From assembly GCA_023238725.1 (NCBI GenBank), contig CM041531.1, positions 186,001 to 250,000 on the forward strand: a stretch of 64,000 nt of DNA, read 5' to 3'. A program made the translations under genes and the position numbers. Below the pieces are notes generated by a model. It ran no database searches and was not told the origin of the DNA. It was given only the letters and a program-made list of their open reading frames with translations. This document shows positions 12,300-23,379 of the stretch, piece after piece. This DNA is from Scortum barcoo. Lineage: Eukaryota; Chordata; Actinopteri; Centrarchiformes; Terapontidae. The first letter of the stretch is position 1. Every line of letters starts with the position of its first letter.

Positions 12300-13590
12300 G
12301 AAGTCGAACCATAGCATACACACATGTCGAAGGTTCATGGATAAGTCACTTGCAGAAAGAGTCAAATTTGTGCAAACAAATAAAATGTGTTTTGGATGTT
12401 TGAAAATGGGACATCTCTCAAAGAACTGTGAAAGGAGGAGTGTCTGTGAGACGTGTAAAAGGAAGCATCCGACATGTTTGCACGAAGATCGAACTAAGGA
12501 AGACAAAAAGAGAGAACATCGGGATGAAGAAAGAAAGGAGAGTGGGAAACACTTAAAGGAGAAAGAAAGGTCAAAGGAAAGCACAGGGTGTCAACAGACT
12601 GATGCAACATTAAGTGAGGTGACTTCTCACCGGGTGGTGCAAAATGTGAACAGTACACATACCTCCTCGGTCGTGCCAGTATGGTTATCGACAACGAGTA
12701 ACCCAGACAATGAGGTTCTCTTATATGCACTTCTGGACAATCAAAGTGACACCACCTTTGTTTTGCAAGAAAAGGCCAACACTCTGGATGTAAAGAAAGA
12801 GCCTGTGCAATTGAAACTCTCCACGCTGGCATCCAGAAGTACAGTCATTACCAGTCAGAAGTTAACTGGGTTGCAAGTCAGAGGCTTTTACTCATCGAAG
12901 AAGATTCCTCTTCCAGTAACTTATACAAGAGAGTTTATTCCTGTCAATCTAAGTCATATACCTACATCTAAAACAGCAAGAGCATGGCCTCACCTAGAGC
13001 ACCTTGCTGAAGAGATTGCTCCTTTAATTGAATGTGACATTGGCCTGCTCATAGGTTATAATTGTTCTCAAGCCCTGCTACCGAGAGAGGTTGTGGCAGG
13101 CAAAGACAATGAGCCATTTGCCCAAAGAACGGACCTGGGCTGGAGTATTGTTGGCTGTGTGAATCCCTGTGTTGACTATGGTGATGCAATTGGCAGCAGC
13201 CACAGGGTTGTTGTGAGACAAGTGACACCTTATCAGCAGTCACCTGCTAATCTGACCAGTGAAGTCCGATATGTATGTCGAACACATGTAAAGGAAGTCA
13301 TCACTCCACCAGATGTGATAAAGGCTCTTGAGTCTGACTTCACTGAAAGGGGCATAGAAGATGTTCACTTCTCTCAAGAGGATCTCCGCTTCCTATCAAT
13401 AATGGAAGAAGGAATCAGAATCAAGGAGGATGGTCACTGTGAGATGCCCTTGCCATTTAAAGAAAGCAGACCGAATCTGCCAGACAATAGGAAATGCGCA
13501 GACCATCGTCTGAAATGTTTGAGGAGAAGATTTGAAAAGGACAAACAATACCACAAGGACTACGTTGCCTTCATGAGAAACAATCTATGA
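12274..13590 (+). CDS. BEL/Pao zinc knuckles and aspartic protease
   Basis: 438 residues in one frame. The first about 75 residues carry cysteine/histidine knuckles (CVFCEKSNHSIHTC, CFGCLKMGHLSKNC, CETCKRKHPTC). A lysine/glutamate-rich linker follows, then a DUF1758-type retropepsin: active-site block ALLDNQSDTTFV at about residues 151-162 and the LLIGYNCSQAL block near 258. The usual D-T/S-G triad is D-N-Q here, so the catalytic loop is altered. The C-terminal end reaches the pre-RT region. Confidence 0.88.
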   Translation: MLKDCVFCEKSNHSIHTCRRFMDKSLAERVKFVQTNKMCFGCLKMGHLSKNCERRSVCETCKRKHPTCLHEDRTKEDKKREHRDEERKESGKHLKEKERSKESTGCQQTDATLSEVTSHRVVQNVNSTHTSSVVPVWLSTTSNPDNEVLLYALLDNQSDTTFVLQEKANTLDVKKEPVQLKLSTLASRSTVITSQKLTGLQVRGFYSSKKIPLPVTYTREFIPVNLSHIPTSKTARAWPHLEHLAEEIAPLIECDIGLLIGYNCSQALLPREVVAGKDNEPFAQRTDLGWSIVGCVNPCVDYGDAIGSSHRVVVRQVTPYQQSPANLTSEVRYVCRTHVKEVITPPDVIKALESDFTERGIEDVHFSQEDLRFLSIMEEGIRIKEDGHCEMPLPFKESRPNLPDNRKCADHRLKCLRRRFEKDKQYHKDYVAFMRNNL

Positions 13591-15029
13591 AACAATATCT
13601 CGTGGAGATGCTGAGAAGGTTTCAAAGGAAGATGTCAATAATAGCCCTGCCTGGTACATCCCACACCATGGGGATCTACCATCCACAGAAACCAGGGAAG
13701 ATACGGGTCGTATTCGACTGTTCAGCGAAGTATGAAGGTGTGTCATTGAACGACCATCTGCTTACTGGACCAGAACTGACGAATAATTTGATAGGTGTTC
13801 TCTGCCGGTTTCGGAAGGGTCCTGTAGCAGTCATGTGTGACATTGAACGCATGTTCCATCAGTTTCATGTCAAAACAGAAGACAGGGACTATTTGAGATT
13901 TCTCTGGTGGGATGATGGAGATTTTCAATCCCAACCGTCAGTCTATCGTATGATAGTGCACCTGTTTGGGGCTGCCTCATCACCAGGCTGTGCAAACTAT
14001 GGCCTCAAGCACATTGCAGCTCAAGGACAAGGTCGTTACAGTGAAGCAAGCATTCGCTTTGTTGAAAGGAACTTTTACGTGGATGATGGCCTGACGAGTG
14101 TGTCATCAGATGATGAAGCGATACAGCTGATCAGCGAGGCAAGGCAGCTCTGCAGCGCTGGCAAGCTACGCATCCACAAGTTCATCTCCAATCGCCAGGA
14201 GGTACTTGCATCACTTCCCAGAGAAGAGTGTGCAGAAACAGTAAGGCATCAAGACTTAGCCTTGAGTGAGCCGCTGATTGAGAGAGCCCTAGGTGTTAAG
14301 TGGTGCATCTCTTCAGATCAGTTCCTTTTTAGAGTGGTTGTGAATGAACGCCCACTTTCTAGAAGAGGCGTCTTGTCAACGGTAGCTTCTATTTACGACC
14401 CACTCGGCTTTGTAGCGCCCTTTATTCTAGTGGGGAAGCAAATACTTCAACAGATGTGCCGAGAGAAAACAGGATGGGATGAACCACTATCTGATGATCT
14501 TCTGTCACAGTGGGAATCCTGGCTCTTGGACCTACAGACTCTGGCTGATGTAAAGATTCAGCGATGTTATCTTCCAACAACCTTTGGTCAAGTCCAAAGT
14601 CACGAACTCCATAATTTCTCAGATGCAAGTGTTACAGGGTATGGAGAATGCACTTACCTGAGAGCAGTCAGTGCAACAGGGCAAGTTCACTGTTCGCTGA
14701 TCATGGGTAAGGCCAGAGTGGCCCCCACAAAGGTCACTACAGTACCAAGACTTGAGCTCTCAGCAGCTGTTGTTGCTGTTCGCACCAGTGACTTGCTGAG
14801 AAAGGAGTTGGAAATAGAAGGAGCCCAAGAAATCTTCTGGACAGACTCAAGAGTCGTCCTTGGCTATGTCAACAATGAGGCCAGAAGATTCCATGTATTT
14901 GTGGCAAATCGCATTCAGCGAATCAAGGAAAGTACCAATCCAAGTCAATGGAGATATGTGGTCTCTGAAGAAAATCCCGCAGACCATGCATCAAGGGGTC
15001 TAAAGGCGAAGGAGCTCATTGCTTCCTAA
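13587..15029 (+). CDS. pol: BEL/Pao reverse transcriptase and RNase H
   Basis: 480 residues, overlapping the previous frame by 4 bases. RT motif A is CDIERMF (D85), motif B is FGAASSPG (127-134) and motif C is YVDD (164-167). RNase H follows with its four acidic positions: D346 in SDAS, E390 in PRLEL, D420 in WTDS and D466 in NPADHASRG. This is the best preserved part of the element and shows all expected catalytic residues. It would copy the genomic RNA into DNA inside the particle. Confidence 0.93.
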   Translation: MKQYLVEMLRRFQRKMSIIALPGTSHTMGIYHPQKPGKIRVVFDCSAKYEGVSLNDHLLTGPELTNNLIGVLCRFRKGPVAVMCDIERMFHQFHVKTEDRDYLRFLWWDDGDFQSQPSVYRMIVHLFGAASSPGCANYGLKHIAAQGQGRYSEASIRFVERNFYVDDGLTSVSSDDEAIQLISEARQLCSAGKLRIHKFISNRQEVLASLPREECAETVRHQDLALSEPLIERALGVKWCISSDQFLFRVVVNERPLSRRGVLSTVASIYDPLGFVAPFILVGKQILQQMCREKTGWDEPLSDDLLSQWESWLLDLQTLADVKIQRCYLPTTFGQVQSHELHNFSDASVTGYGECTYLRAVSATGQVHCSLIMGKARVAPTKVTTVPRLELSAAVVAVRTSDLLRKELEIEGAQEIFWTDSRVVLGYVNNEARRFHVFVANRIQRIKESTNPSQWRYVVSEENPADHASRGLKAKELIAS

Positions 15030-16018
15030 CTGGTTTAAGGGTCCAGACTTTCTCTGGCATGACAAGCTTCCCAGTGGAGATATTAAGGTGGGAGACATTG
15101 CAGTCGAAGATCCAGAAGTACGTAAGGCTTTTGCTTACAAGACCTTAACAACAGAAGATTCTCTGCTTGATCGCTTCCTTAAGTTTTCCAGTTGGACAAG
15201 GTTAGTCCAAGCCATTCGCCAGGCTTGTGCGGTGTGGGTCAGAGAGGTTAAAGGTTTGGTATCCAGAACCAATGAAGCTACAAGTCTTGAAGAGAGAAGG
15301 GAGGCAGAACTTACCATCATCAGCATTGTCCAATCCAACGGGCAACCTTCTCAGAGGAAATTCAGAATCTTCAATGCAAGAAGGAGATCATTGGTAAGGA
15401 TAAGATTAGCAAGCTGCATCGACTGAATCCTTTCTTGGATGAACGGGGCATCCTCAGGGTGGGAGGTCGACTTCAGCATTCTGCTTTACATCCTCATGTC
15501 AAGCATCCAGTCAGTCTTGCCTAAGGCTAGCCACATATCAGCTTTACTGATCAAGCACTATCACCAACAAGTGCACCATCAAGGGCGTGGCATAACAATG
15601 AATGCACTGCGATCAAACGGCATCTGGATAATTGGATGTAATCATGCTGTGTCATCTCACATTTATAAGTGTGTCAAGTGTAGAAAGTTCAGACGCTGTA
15701 CAGAGGAACAGAAGATGGCAGATTTACCTCGTGAGCGCATGGAAACAGCACCTCCTTTTACTTATTGTGGGATGGACTGTTTTGGACCATTCTATGTCAA
15801 GGAGGGAAGGAGGGAGCTGAAGCGCTATGGTTTGCTGTTCACTTGTATGTCCTCTCGTGCTGTGCACATTGAACTACTTGATGACATGACAACTGACTCC
15901 TTTATTAATGCACTCCTGGACCTTCATCGCTATACGTGGAAATGTGTGACAACTTCGATCGGACCAAGGAACCAATTTTCTTGGTGCAAGGAGAGAGTTC
16001 CTGGAAGCTGTTAAGGAG
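15019..16018 (+). pseudogene. pol: BEL/Pao integrase, N-terminal and core part, broken
   Basis: Frames 15019-15426 and 15439-16014 cover the pre-integrase linker, an HHCC zinc-binding region (H-x-x-x-H around HYHQQVHHQGRG, then CVKCRKF) and the start of the catalytic core with its first aspartate in YCGMDCFGPF. The frame is disrupted at about 15950-15975, where the second catalytic aspartate is expected. It closes at 16014 and the core resumes in another frame at 16019. Confidence 0.85.
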
Positions 16019-16691
16019 ATGAACCAAGAGCGCCTAAAGCAACTAGGCTGTGAGTTTGTCATGAACCCTCCATCCGCCAGTCATATGGGGGGAGCCTGGG
16101 AAAGGCAAATCAGAACAATAAGAAGTGTGTTGACATCCATTTTGGATCAGTCATCTCAAAGACTTGACAGTTCATCTTTGAGAACTTACCTGTATGAAGT
16201 CATGGCAATCATAAATAGCAGACCTTTAACAGCGCATTTACTCAATGATCCAACTGGACCACAGCCTCTCACGCCTCAATCACATCTTGACGATGAAGTC
16301 TTCTGTCATCTTGCCACCACCAGGAGAGTTTGTGAAAGAGGACCTGTATCTTCGCAAAAGATGGCGAAGAGTGCAACATTTGGCCAATGAGTTTTGGTCA
16401 AGATGGAGAAAAGAGTACCTGTTAAACCTGCAACAGAGACAAAAATGGCACAAGACGCATCGCAATGCAAAGGTCAACGATGTAGTGATTGTACAAGATG
16501 ACCTTGCACCACGAAATGAGTGGAAACTCGCCAAGGTCACTGAAGTGTATCCTGGTGAAGATGGATGTGTGAGGAAGTTTCAATTGCTCATCAGTGACTC
16601 AGCTCTAGATGATCAAGGAAAGCGACAGAACAAGCCAGTCTACCTCGTTAGACCAATCCACAAGACAGTTATCCTGCTTGAAGCTGAGTAA
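16019..16691 (+). pseudogene. pol: BEL/Pao integrase, C-terminal part, two frames
   Basis: The frame at 16019-16390 holds the block NPPSASHMGGAWERQIRTIR, whose glutamate is the third catalytic residue. The frame at 16245-16691 holds the tail common to BEL integrases (DUF5641-type): FWSRWRKEYLLNLQQRQKW, VIVQDDLAPRNEWKLAKV and VRPIHKTVILLE, ending in a natural-looking stop. A single frame change joins the two. Confidence 0.85.
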
Positions 16692-16804
16692 TGCAGCCCT
16701 GTTTTGTCATTGTCTTTCCTCACACCAAACATCATAAATATTAGCTGATTATTTGAATCCTTATCTTAAGTTCATTAGAGAAATCACCAGTGATTTGGTG
16801 GGAG
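16692..16804 (+). other. BEL/Pao 3' untranslated region
   Basis: Short spacer between the pol stop and the 3' LTR. It ends in GATTTGGTGGGAG directly before TGTAGC, a plausible though pyrimidine-interrupted polypurine tract. Confidence 0.6.
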
Positions 16805-17323
16805 TGTAGCTGACATCACAGTCAGTAATACATTTAAGTTAATTTAAATTAATAATTCATTTATTTTGGAAGTTAAAAACATGAATAATTTAGGTTTTAA
16901 ATAAGGAAAATATTTTTGTTATTTCATATTGATATAATAAAAGCATAAAAATGTTAAAAAAGGGAACTATATATTATTTAAAAAGCTGGAACCAATGTTC
17001 GCCGGGCACAGTGATGTCAGGTTTTTTTTGTTTTTAACACACGCTATTTTTTACCATGCCTAAGTTAGAGCACCGGTCGGGACAGAGTAACAAGCAGAAG
17101 TAAGAAGAAGAATTACGTTTTTTAACTCCGTTTGGTTAAGAAGGCCAGTGAGGTATGTTTATGTTTTTATTGTTTATATTATGTTTGTGGCTTACACTGT
17201 GTTACATGTCGCTAATTTGTGTTTGTATTTATCCAGTTCTCACGACATTGCCTCGACATCGCTTGAGAATAAATGCCTGTGATCTGAACAACCTGCGTCG
17301 TAATTGACTGAACGGGAGTTACA
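16805..17323 (+). repeat. 3' LTR of BEL/Pao element
   Basis: Matches the 5' LTR throughout with about nine differences. AATAAA at 17268-17273. It ends ...GTTACA and is followed by the TCTAC target duplication. Confidence 0.92.
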
Positions 17324-17525
17324 TCTACACCAGATGGTCTTAAGGTGGTTCATAGCATGGCTGCAGACATGTTGTATGTACAGTACACCCCCTTCCCTCC
17401 TCTGTATGTGTTTGAGTGGAAAATTCCTTTTCCTATTGCCACAGACATGATAAACGGGGCCGTAACACAGTGTCTGCATGCGCACATTTTATGTCTGCAC
17501 TGTGCTGCATATGTGTCTCATGGCT
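17324..17525 (+). pseudogene. retroviral gag-pro relic A, left copy, 3' part
   Basis: Continuation of the relic interrupted at 9333: the reading resumes right after the protease fold with a segment (YVFEWKIPFPIATDM) that relic B also carries in related form (HVYEWKI). It matches 40858-41060 closely. Confidence 0.75.
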
Positions 17526-17900
17526 TAATGGGAATACCACCATCACTATTACTGTTTTTTTCTTTATAAATTGCCTTTATACCATGTTGGATTAACCAGA
17601 CCCACCCACCCTTAAGGAACGGGCCTCTGACTTGCAATAAACCATAGCCCTCTGGCTGATAACGGTCTTCATACGACAGGGAGACAAGCCATCACAAGGT
17701 TGTCTCAGACTGGTCTTAAATCTTTAGCCATAGCAGTCTGATTAATTATCTTCTTTCCAGATTTCCTTTTGCACACAGATGATGTAACCCGGAAACAATC
17801 TACTAGGAGGGGTGACAGGACCTTGCACACCCCCCTTCACATGCCTTTCATTGTATTTCACTATCAGTATCTGTGCTTTTTCTGTTATCACTTGTGAGTC
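17525..17900 (+). repeat. LTR-like sequence in relic A, left copy
   Basis: Starts TTAATGGGAATACCACCATC and resembles the sequence after the polypurine tract of relic B (TGTAATGGAAATTCCACCCT at 23392). An AATAAA lies at about 17636, as in an R region. The right end is not clear. It may be the 3' LTR of relic A or the 5' LTR of relic B. Confidence 0.45.
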
Positions 17901-19380
17901 CTCATTCAGCTGAGCAGACACTTGGTTGTCTTACGGCTCACCTTCTTTAAAGAATATACTAAAAATATAAAAGACACTCTGGTCGGATCAATTCTCTTTA
18001 TTTCCAGTACAGACTGAATATATTTTTTCCACAACAATTGTCCTGACTCTGACTATGAAAATGTGTATTATCACAATCTCAATGACACTCTCCTATGCTC
18101 CTCTCTGCTTTGGTCTCTAAGCAGGAGCATCATTTCAGTGACCAACACTCCATTTCCCCGACCAACAGTGGAGAGCATGAGCACTTTCACACAGGAATGC
18201 AACCCCATCTCTGACTGGAGGCCTCAGGTGATCCCAAAATTATGTATCAACAGGTATTTATAAACAACCATTTTCTATCAGCACTCATGCATCAAGATCT
18301 GTACACCTGATTGACAAATATGGCAAATTGTCTCCACAAACTGAAGGCTGATTGAAACAATAAGCACAGACAGTCTGCATGGTGATTGTTAATACAGAAA
18401 ACCTGTCATCTATGTATGGCTCAACCTGTCCAATCTGATTTTAGGTGTTGGTGAAAATTTGTGTCTAAATGACAAGTCCAAAATAGATTTTCCAAGGACA
18501 ATGTTGTAGCATATGTTGGACCATTCTGAGTATTTTTGGTGCTACTTATCAGGATCACAAACGGCTTAAGTCTTGGACCAAATCTTTTCCTGTGTCAAGT
18601 AGAAAAAATGCTTATACAGTGACTGAGCGGGCGTTTCCGGCCATTGTAAGTCTTTAAGTACCACTTTTGGGGGAAGGTAAAAAAAGGTAAAAAAACTTAC
18701 ACGAGGTACCACTCTGCTGCTGTGGTGGGTTCTATGCTATTCCAGAATCCCCATACCTAACAGTACTATGCAGAACAATGTGTCTTTGTTTTAGATCAAA
18801 TTAAACTAGAAGGGACCCAGGGATTCAACGCAAGTGTATCCCCTCTCCTTTGAAATACACTGTCAAATTTTGCATCCCCAAGGTTATATATAAGCTTATC
18901 CTTTTTTGTCTAAGAACATTCAAGGGGCCTGGAAATCTCCCACAGATGTTCCTTTATTTCTTTTTAGTTTTTTTCCTCCCCAGTTCATTTTAACAAAACT
19001 GAGGGGGGGCTCAAACACAGTTTCTTGTCTGTGTAGGATTCACCGCAGTGTGTCCCCTCTTCTTTGAAATACATGTTCAAATTTTGCTTCCCCAGGGAAG
19101 TCCCTTTTTAGTTCCTGATATTTCTCTTGTTTATTTTTTCCTCACTCACTTTTGCTTTTGCTAAAGGACGATGACTGATCATCCGGGAGAGAAACAACAT
19201 CCTCCTGCCTCTACCTCTGCAAAATCTTGGGAGACGAGAGGGCTGATCCCCAGCAGCTCCTGGCCGTCTCCAATGGAATCCCAAAGAACCCACTTGAGGC
19301 CAACCTCCTACTCATCCAGTGAGATACTGAAATTTTGATAATTGATCATATAAGTGGGTTGATACAACATACACACGTGT
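17901..19380 (+). other. degraded retroviral sequence between relics A and B
   Basis: At about 18035-18300 a stretch is related to the post-protease part of relic B (DSDYENVYYHNLND versus DFDYENDFSLDLKD; PISDW versus SISDW). Further right, a segment of about 68 bases is repeated imperfectly at 18821-18888 and 19028-19097 (TTTGAAATACA...CAAATTTTGC). A non-recognised coding-like stretch lies at about 19168-19320. No complete gene. Confidence 0.55.
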
Positions 19381-19600
19381 TTGTTTTTTTTTTTTTTTTT
19401 TTGGGGGGGTTTACACCATTTAATGTTTTTTGTAGATAGGACAGTGAGAGAGAGACAGGAAAGATGGGAGAGAGAGGGAGCAGACATGCAGCAAAAGGAC
19501 CCCAGCCGGGAGTCGAACCGGGGTCCGCTGCACCAAGACATCAAGGCCTCAGACATGTGTGCGCGCTCTGCCACTGAGCCACCTGCACTAAACACGTGTG
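19381..19600 (-). mobile_element. tRNA-derived SINE
   Basis: On the minus strand a tRNA-like head carries an A box (GGTGGCTCAGTGGCAGAGCG) and a B box (GGTTCGACTCC) at about 19509-19583, followed by a body rich in TCTCTC and GTCCTATCTACAAAAAACAT. It ends in a long poly-T/G tract on the plus strand at 19383-19409. This body is typical of a widespread teleost SINE. The paralogous copy is at 42945-43185. Confidence 0.8.
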
Positions 19601-20090
19601 TTTTATTGGGAAACACAAATCAATCATCATTGCTTCAAGAGAGCTCTCAAGTATTTATGTGAGTCCAGAGAGAGCAGTATTTTGGGTAAATACTGACTAG
19701 AGGAGGAAAGGAAAACAAGGGTGGATGTTTAATAGCACGTTGAACATTGAAGTCCTTTGACCTGAAAGATCTGTCCGTTGGTGGTTAACATACCGGTCCT
19801 AGTAGAGAAGACACGGTAGACGGCAGGTCTAAGTGAAAGTGGTATAACGGGGAAACAAGGGTGGATGTTTGATAGTCATTTTTAATACCTGTTACTTGAG
19901 ATAAATCGGGTACACATTAAACTTTGAAGTCCTCCTCGTCTCTTTTCACTTTGAAGCATACCATTGACAGCCGTAAGGAGATGGTAAACAGCAGATCTGA
20001 GTGTGAAACGGTCTGACTCCGGTTGTACCAAAAACGAACTGGAGACTCACAGTGATGGCTGAGTGATAGTGTACACTACCTTTGCATCAA

Positions 20091-20218
20091 AATGGGTGCA
20101 AAGCAGGGCAAGACCCAGGCTCCTCCACCTGAGGGACCCATAGTGACAGTCATGAAAAACAAATACGGTGAAGAAAGGTGCAAACATTTTGGTGAATGGA
20201 TCTCTTCGTGTGGATTCC
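20091..20218 (+). pseudogene. gag: retroviral gag start (matrix), relic B, left copy
   Basis: ATG-GGT opens a frame beginning MGAKQGKTQ; an N-terminal Met-Gly is the usual myristoylation context of retroviral matrix proteins. About 42 codons are present before the frame is cut at about 20219 by an inserted LINE-tail-like repeat. It matches the right copy at 43677. Confidence 0.65.
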
Positions 20219-20690
20219 CAAGATAAGATAAGATCTTTTATTGATCCCACAGTGGGGAAATTCCACTGTTACAGCAGCTCAAACCAAGTAAAAGAGACAT
20301 TAAATAATAGACAAAAAAACACACAAAGACACAAAAAAACAGTATGTACAATAAATAGTGAATAATAATAATAACAACAACAGAAAAAGAAAGAAACAGA
20401 AACAGTATTTATATACACAGCCTCACCCAGTTAGATGTGCTGTGGTGAGGTGTTATTGCACAGGTGAATATGGATATGTAGCAGATATGAGTGGAATGAA
20501 AAAAAGACCATAAAGTGCATGGCTAGGACATCAGTAAACATCAGTAAACATCAGTGCAATGATGAAACATCAGTAAACATCAGTCCTACTGTGGTATGAA
20601 AGTGTTTGTTACAATGACAAAGATTCATAGTGTAGCATTAAACAGTCTGATGTTGTTTGGGATGAAGGACCTGCGGAACTACTGAAAAAG
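20219..20690. repeat. LINE-tail-like insertion inside gag
   Basis: Begins with AGATAAGATAAGATC and TTATTGATCCCACAGTGGGG, continues with A-rich sequence and short repeats (ACATCAGTAA, several times at 20530-20584), and ends near GGACCTGCGGAA. It interrupts the matrix coding sequence in both duplicated copies, so it predates the duplication. It probably derives from a LINE 3' region; the family is not assigned. Confidence 0.6.
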
Positions 20691-21600
20691 AAAAAAAGAG
20701 CGTGAAAGTGGAAGACTTGCATACAGTGGCAAGTCCCAGAAGGTCTCTCCCTATGGTACAAGTGGCAGGTCAGGATGGGCCGATGATGGTTCACAGACCA
20801 TGGACTGCAAAGAGTCCAGCGCCACTGAACTTAGATGTCTCGTCATGAAGAAACTGGGTCCAGCTGACTATGCAAAAGATCCACTCTACATGTCAAGAAG
20901 AAGCAAGACAGTCCCATCCTGTCTGGGAGAGTGCTGAAAACGCTGGATATCGAGATGTGCTCAATAACCTGATGACTGCCTTAAGACAGGCTTTTCTGGT
21001 GAAAACAGACGTGACCAGAATGTCAACATGCAAACAAAAGCCTGCGAGAGACTGTGGCTGACTACTCCACCAGACTCCATCTGCTTTTCGATGAACACAG
21101 CGGTTTGCACAAGCCAGCAGACAGAGGTAACATACCAGACCTCTGGGAGAGCCACATGATAAAATGTTTCCTGGACGGGCTGCTGCCCCACATCTCTGCA
21201 GCCACAAAGCTGAGCTGTGTGGGCTATGAAGACGCCTGCCTCACTGAGCTCATCTGACATGCCAATCATGCAGAAAAGCAGGCTGCTGCTGAAAAGACAA
21301 AGAAGACAGACAATAGAGAAACACTCACCATGCTCACCTCACCATGGTAAAAACTGTCACCAACCTGGCCGAGCAACAACAACAACCACAGAACCAGAGG
21401 GGGTTTGGCTTCAACAGACGAGGAAGAGATCATGGCAGAGGGGACCGCGGGCAATATGGCCAAGGATGTTCTTTGGTGGAGAGAGATAAGTGCTACATAT
21501 GCCACAAGAAGGGTCACTAGGCTGCTGACTGTCCCCAGAGAGAGGATGACAATGGTCCCCGACGGTCAAAGCCCATCAGAACCCTGACTGAAACGAGAGG
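20691..21600 (+). pseudogene. gag: retroviral capsid-nucleocapsid relic B, left copy
   Basis: Fragments in changing frames: RSLPMVQVAGQDGP and VHRPWT (start of capsid), HPVWESAENAGYRDVLNNL, then DYSTRLHLLFDEHSG and SHMIKCFLDGLLPHISAATK (capsid C-terminal region), then a glycine/arginine-rich nucleocapsid. The single zinc knuckle reads CYICHKKGH, stop, AADCP: a TAG at 21518-21520 replaces the tryptophan codon seen in relic A. Gag would form the virus particle. The copy is broken by several frame changes. Confidence 0.75.
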
Positions 21601-21704
21601 AGGGGGGCGTGTGGAGAGAGAAGGATCCATCCTCCAGCTGCAACGGATAAAGGAAGTAAAACACACACACACACTATACTACATTTAAAATATTACCAGA
21701 GATC

Positions 21705-22290
21705 ATGCTCACAATAGGGGGGAAAAACATTACTTTTCATGTTGACTCCGGAGCAACACATTCAGTGATTAGAACAAAAGATTATCTAGCTTCTACACTC
21801 AGCGGTAGATACATGTATTCTCTGGGTGCTTCAGGAACAGTTGTTAAAGAGAAATGTACAATCCCCATGGCATGCATCCACTACGATGATACTGCTCCTC
21901 CCACCGCAACTAAGCATGCTTTTCTGTCTTCGGACTGCTGTCCTGGTCTCTTGAGAAGAGACCTCATGCTGACACTGGGCATTCATTTGATGTCTACACC
22001 AAATGGTCTCACAGTAGTTAGAAGCATGCCCGCTAACATGTCATTTGTACAATACAGCTCCTCCATTACTTTGCATGTGTATGAGTGGAAAATTTCCTCT
22101 CTCTTTTGCTGCAGACATGGTGAATATGGCACAAATATGTGCACATATGTGCACAATTTATGTCTCCAGAGCGACTGACTTTGATTATGAAAATGATTTC
22201 TCTCTCGATCTGAAGACTCTCTCCACTGCTCTACTCTGTTCTGGTCTAAGCAGGAGTGTTATCTTAGTGACACTGAACTCCACTCAGTAA
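21705..22290 (+). CDS. pro: retropepsin-like protease domain, relic B, left copy
   Basis: The frame 21705-22178 opens with MLTIGGKNITFHVDSGATHS; DSGA at residues 14-17 is the retropepsin active site. The C-terminal block GLLRRDLMLTLGIHL corresponds to the conserved LLGRD region. A segment of about 80 residues with no RT motif follows (SFVQYSSSITLHVYEWKI) and is frameshifted near 22095, where the right copy stays open. The protease would cleave Gag in the particle. Confidence 0.75.
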
Positions 22291-22680
22291 CTGTAACTTC
22301 TGGGTAAGCAGGAGTGTTACTTCTGAGGAATGGAGAGACTTGGGCCCCTTCCACTGAAATGCAACTCCATCTCTGACTGGGAGCTTCTACAGGTGATACC
22401 AAACAGGTATTGCCATCTGACCTCTTTCTCTTACGTTCAGCATTTAGATCTGTACATCTAGTTAATGAATATGACAAATTCTCTCCACGCACTGGAGCAA
22501 TGGTCGCTGACTTAATCGCTGGCACGGACTGGTCCAGGTCCTCCTCACCAACTACACAGATGTGAAGAGTGGTAGAATGGTGCAGCACTGCATCCACGCC
22601 AGCCACTGCAAAAGGGTACTAGCACCTACGGAGTCACCCATGACTGATCTTGATACACACACCACTGACTTCTGTTGATT
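22291..22680 (+). pseudogene. post-protease ORF X, left copy, degraded
   Basis: Counterpart of the open frame at 45890-46315, here broken by deletions and frame changes (LGPLPLKCNSISDW region near 22340; final segment ending DTHTTDFC at 22676). Function not known; see the right copy. Confidence 0.6.
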
Positions 22681-23379
22681 CATAAGAAGTCAGACGCTGA
22701 TTCAACACAACAGCTGAGTGTGAGCCGAGTGCCGGTCCTGTTGCTACGCTGAATAACACCATACATGGATCGAGAAGTAGAGTACACACACACACAAAAG
22801 TGAAATAGTGAGATTTCACAGCTGTTGAACATTGATGGAACAACCAACACCATGGCATCCTTTTATACAACCAGGAATGTATGGGCTCAGAGGTTCTTTG
22901 TGCTGTCTTTTGTTATTGACCTGTATCATTGTGCTTCCTATTATGTTTGCCTCACAAACTTTCTATTTTTTTCTTGCTGAGTGTCTCTATTCTTGTTAAT
23001 ATTTTTTAGCATTGTTTGGGGAGCCTGGAGATTTAAGAATTTCATTACCAATGATTGCTGATGTAAATTGTTGTGTAATGACAATAAAATTCTTGAAATC
23101 TTGACTACAGGACCAACTTCCCTGACTTTTTCCTTAAATCTGACTGCCTAGAAGACTCAGACTTAAGTGACAATGATGATGAGACTGAAGTGTAGATGTG
23201 TTGTGCTCCCCTTTTGCTTGCTAATAATTTGTTTTTAACAGTGTTCCACAAAAGAGCTTTATGCCTTTTCTCAAGTTTCTCTTAATGATGACCTAGTTTT
23301 AATCAGTGTAAATTTCTAGGTTTGATGTTGTGTGAAAATTGAGGTTTGTATTTTATGATTGATCAATATATATATGATC
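22681..23379 (+). other. relic B 3' untranslated region
   Basis: AT-rich sequence after the last retroviral frame, with AATAAA at about 23084. A short acidic frame (DSDLSDNDDETEV near 23158-23195) is visible but not recognised. Shared with 46321-47020. Confidence 0.5.

Larger units (their letters stand above)
9334..17323 (+). mobile_element. BEL/Pao LTR retrotransposon, full-length structure
   Basis: Two direct LTRs of about 520 bp begin TG and end CA and bracket gag, protease, RT, RNase H and integrase segments in the order typical of BEL/Pao. The flanks give a 5-bp target duplication, TCTAC, at 9329-9333 and 17324-17328. The unoccupied site, with a single TCTAC, is at about 40858-40862 in the duplicated right copy. 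By eye the LTRs differ at about nine sites, half of them single-base indels, so the insertion looks recent. The coding region nevertheless changes frame at least seven times; it is either inactive or carries sequencing indels. No env-like frame is seen. Confidence 0.93.

Noticed and set aside
19108..19293. Protein-coding gene on either strand near the SINE
   Set aside because: Frames have no recognised domain and are shared by both duplication copies with indels; treated as degraded retroviral sequence.
20893..21269. Minus-strand frames of about 100 residues over the capsid region
   Set aside because: Antisense shadows of retroviral capsid sequence.
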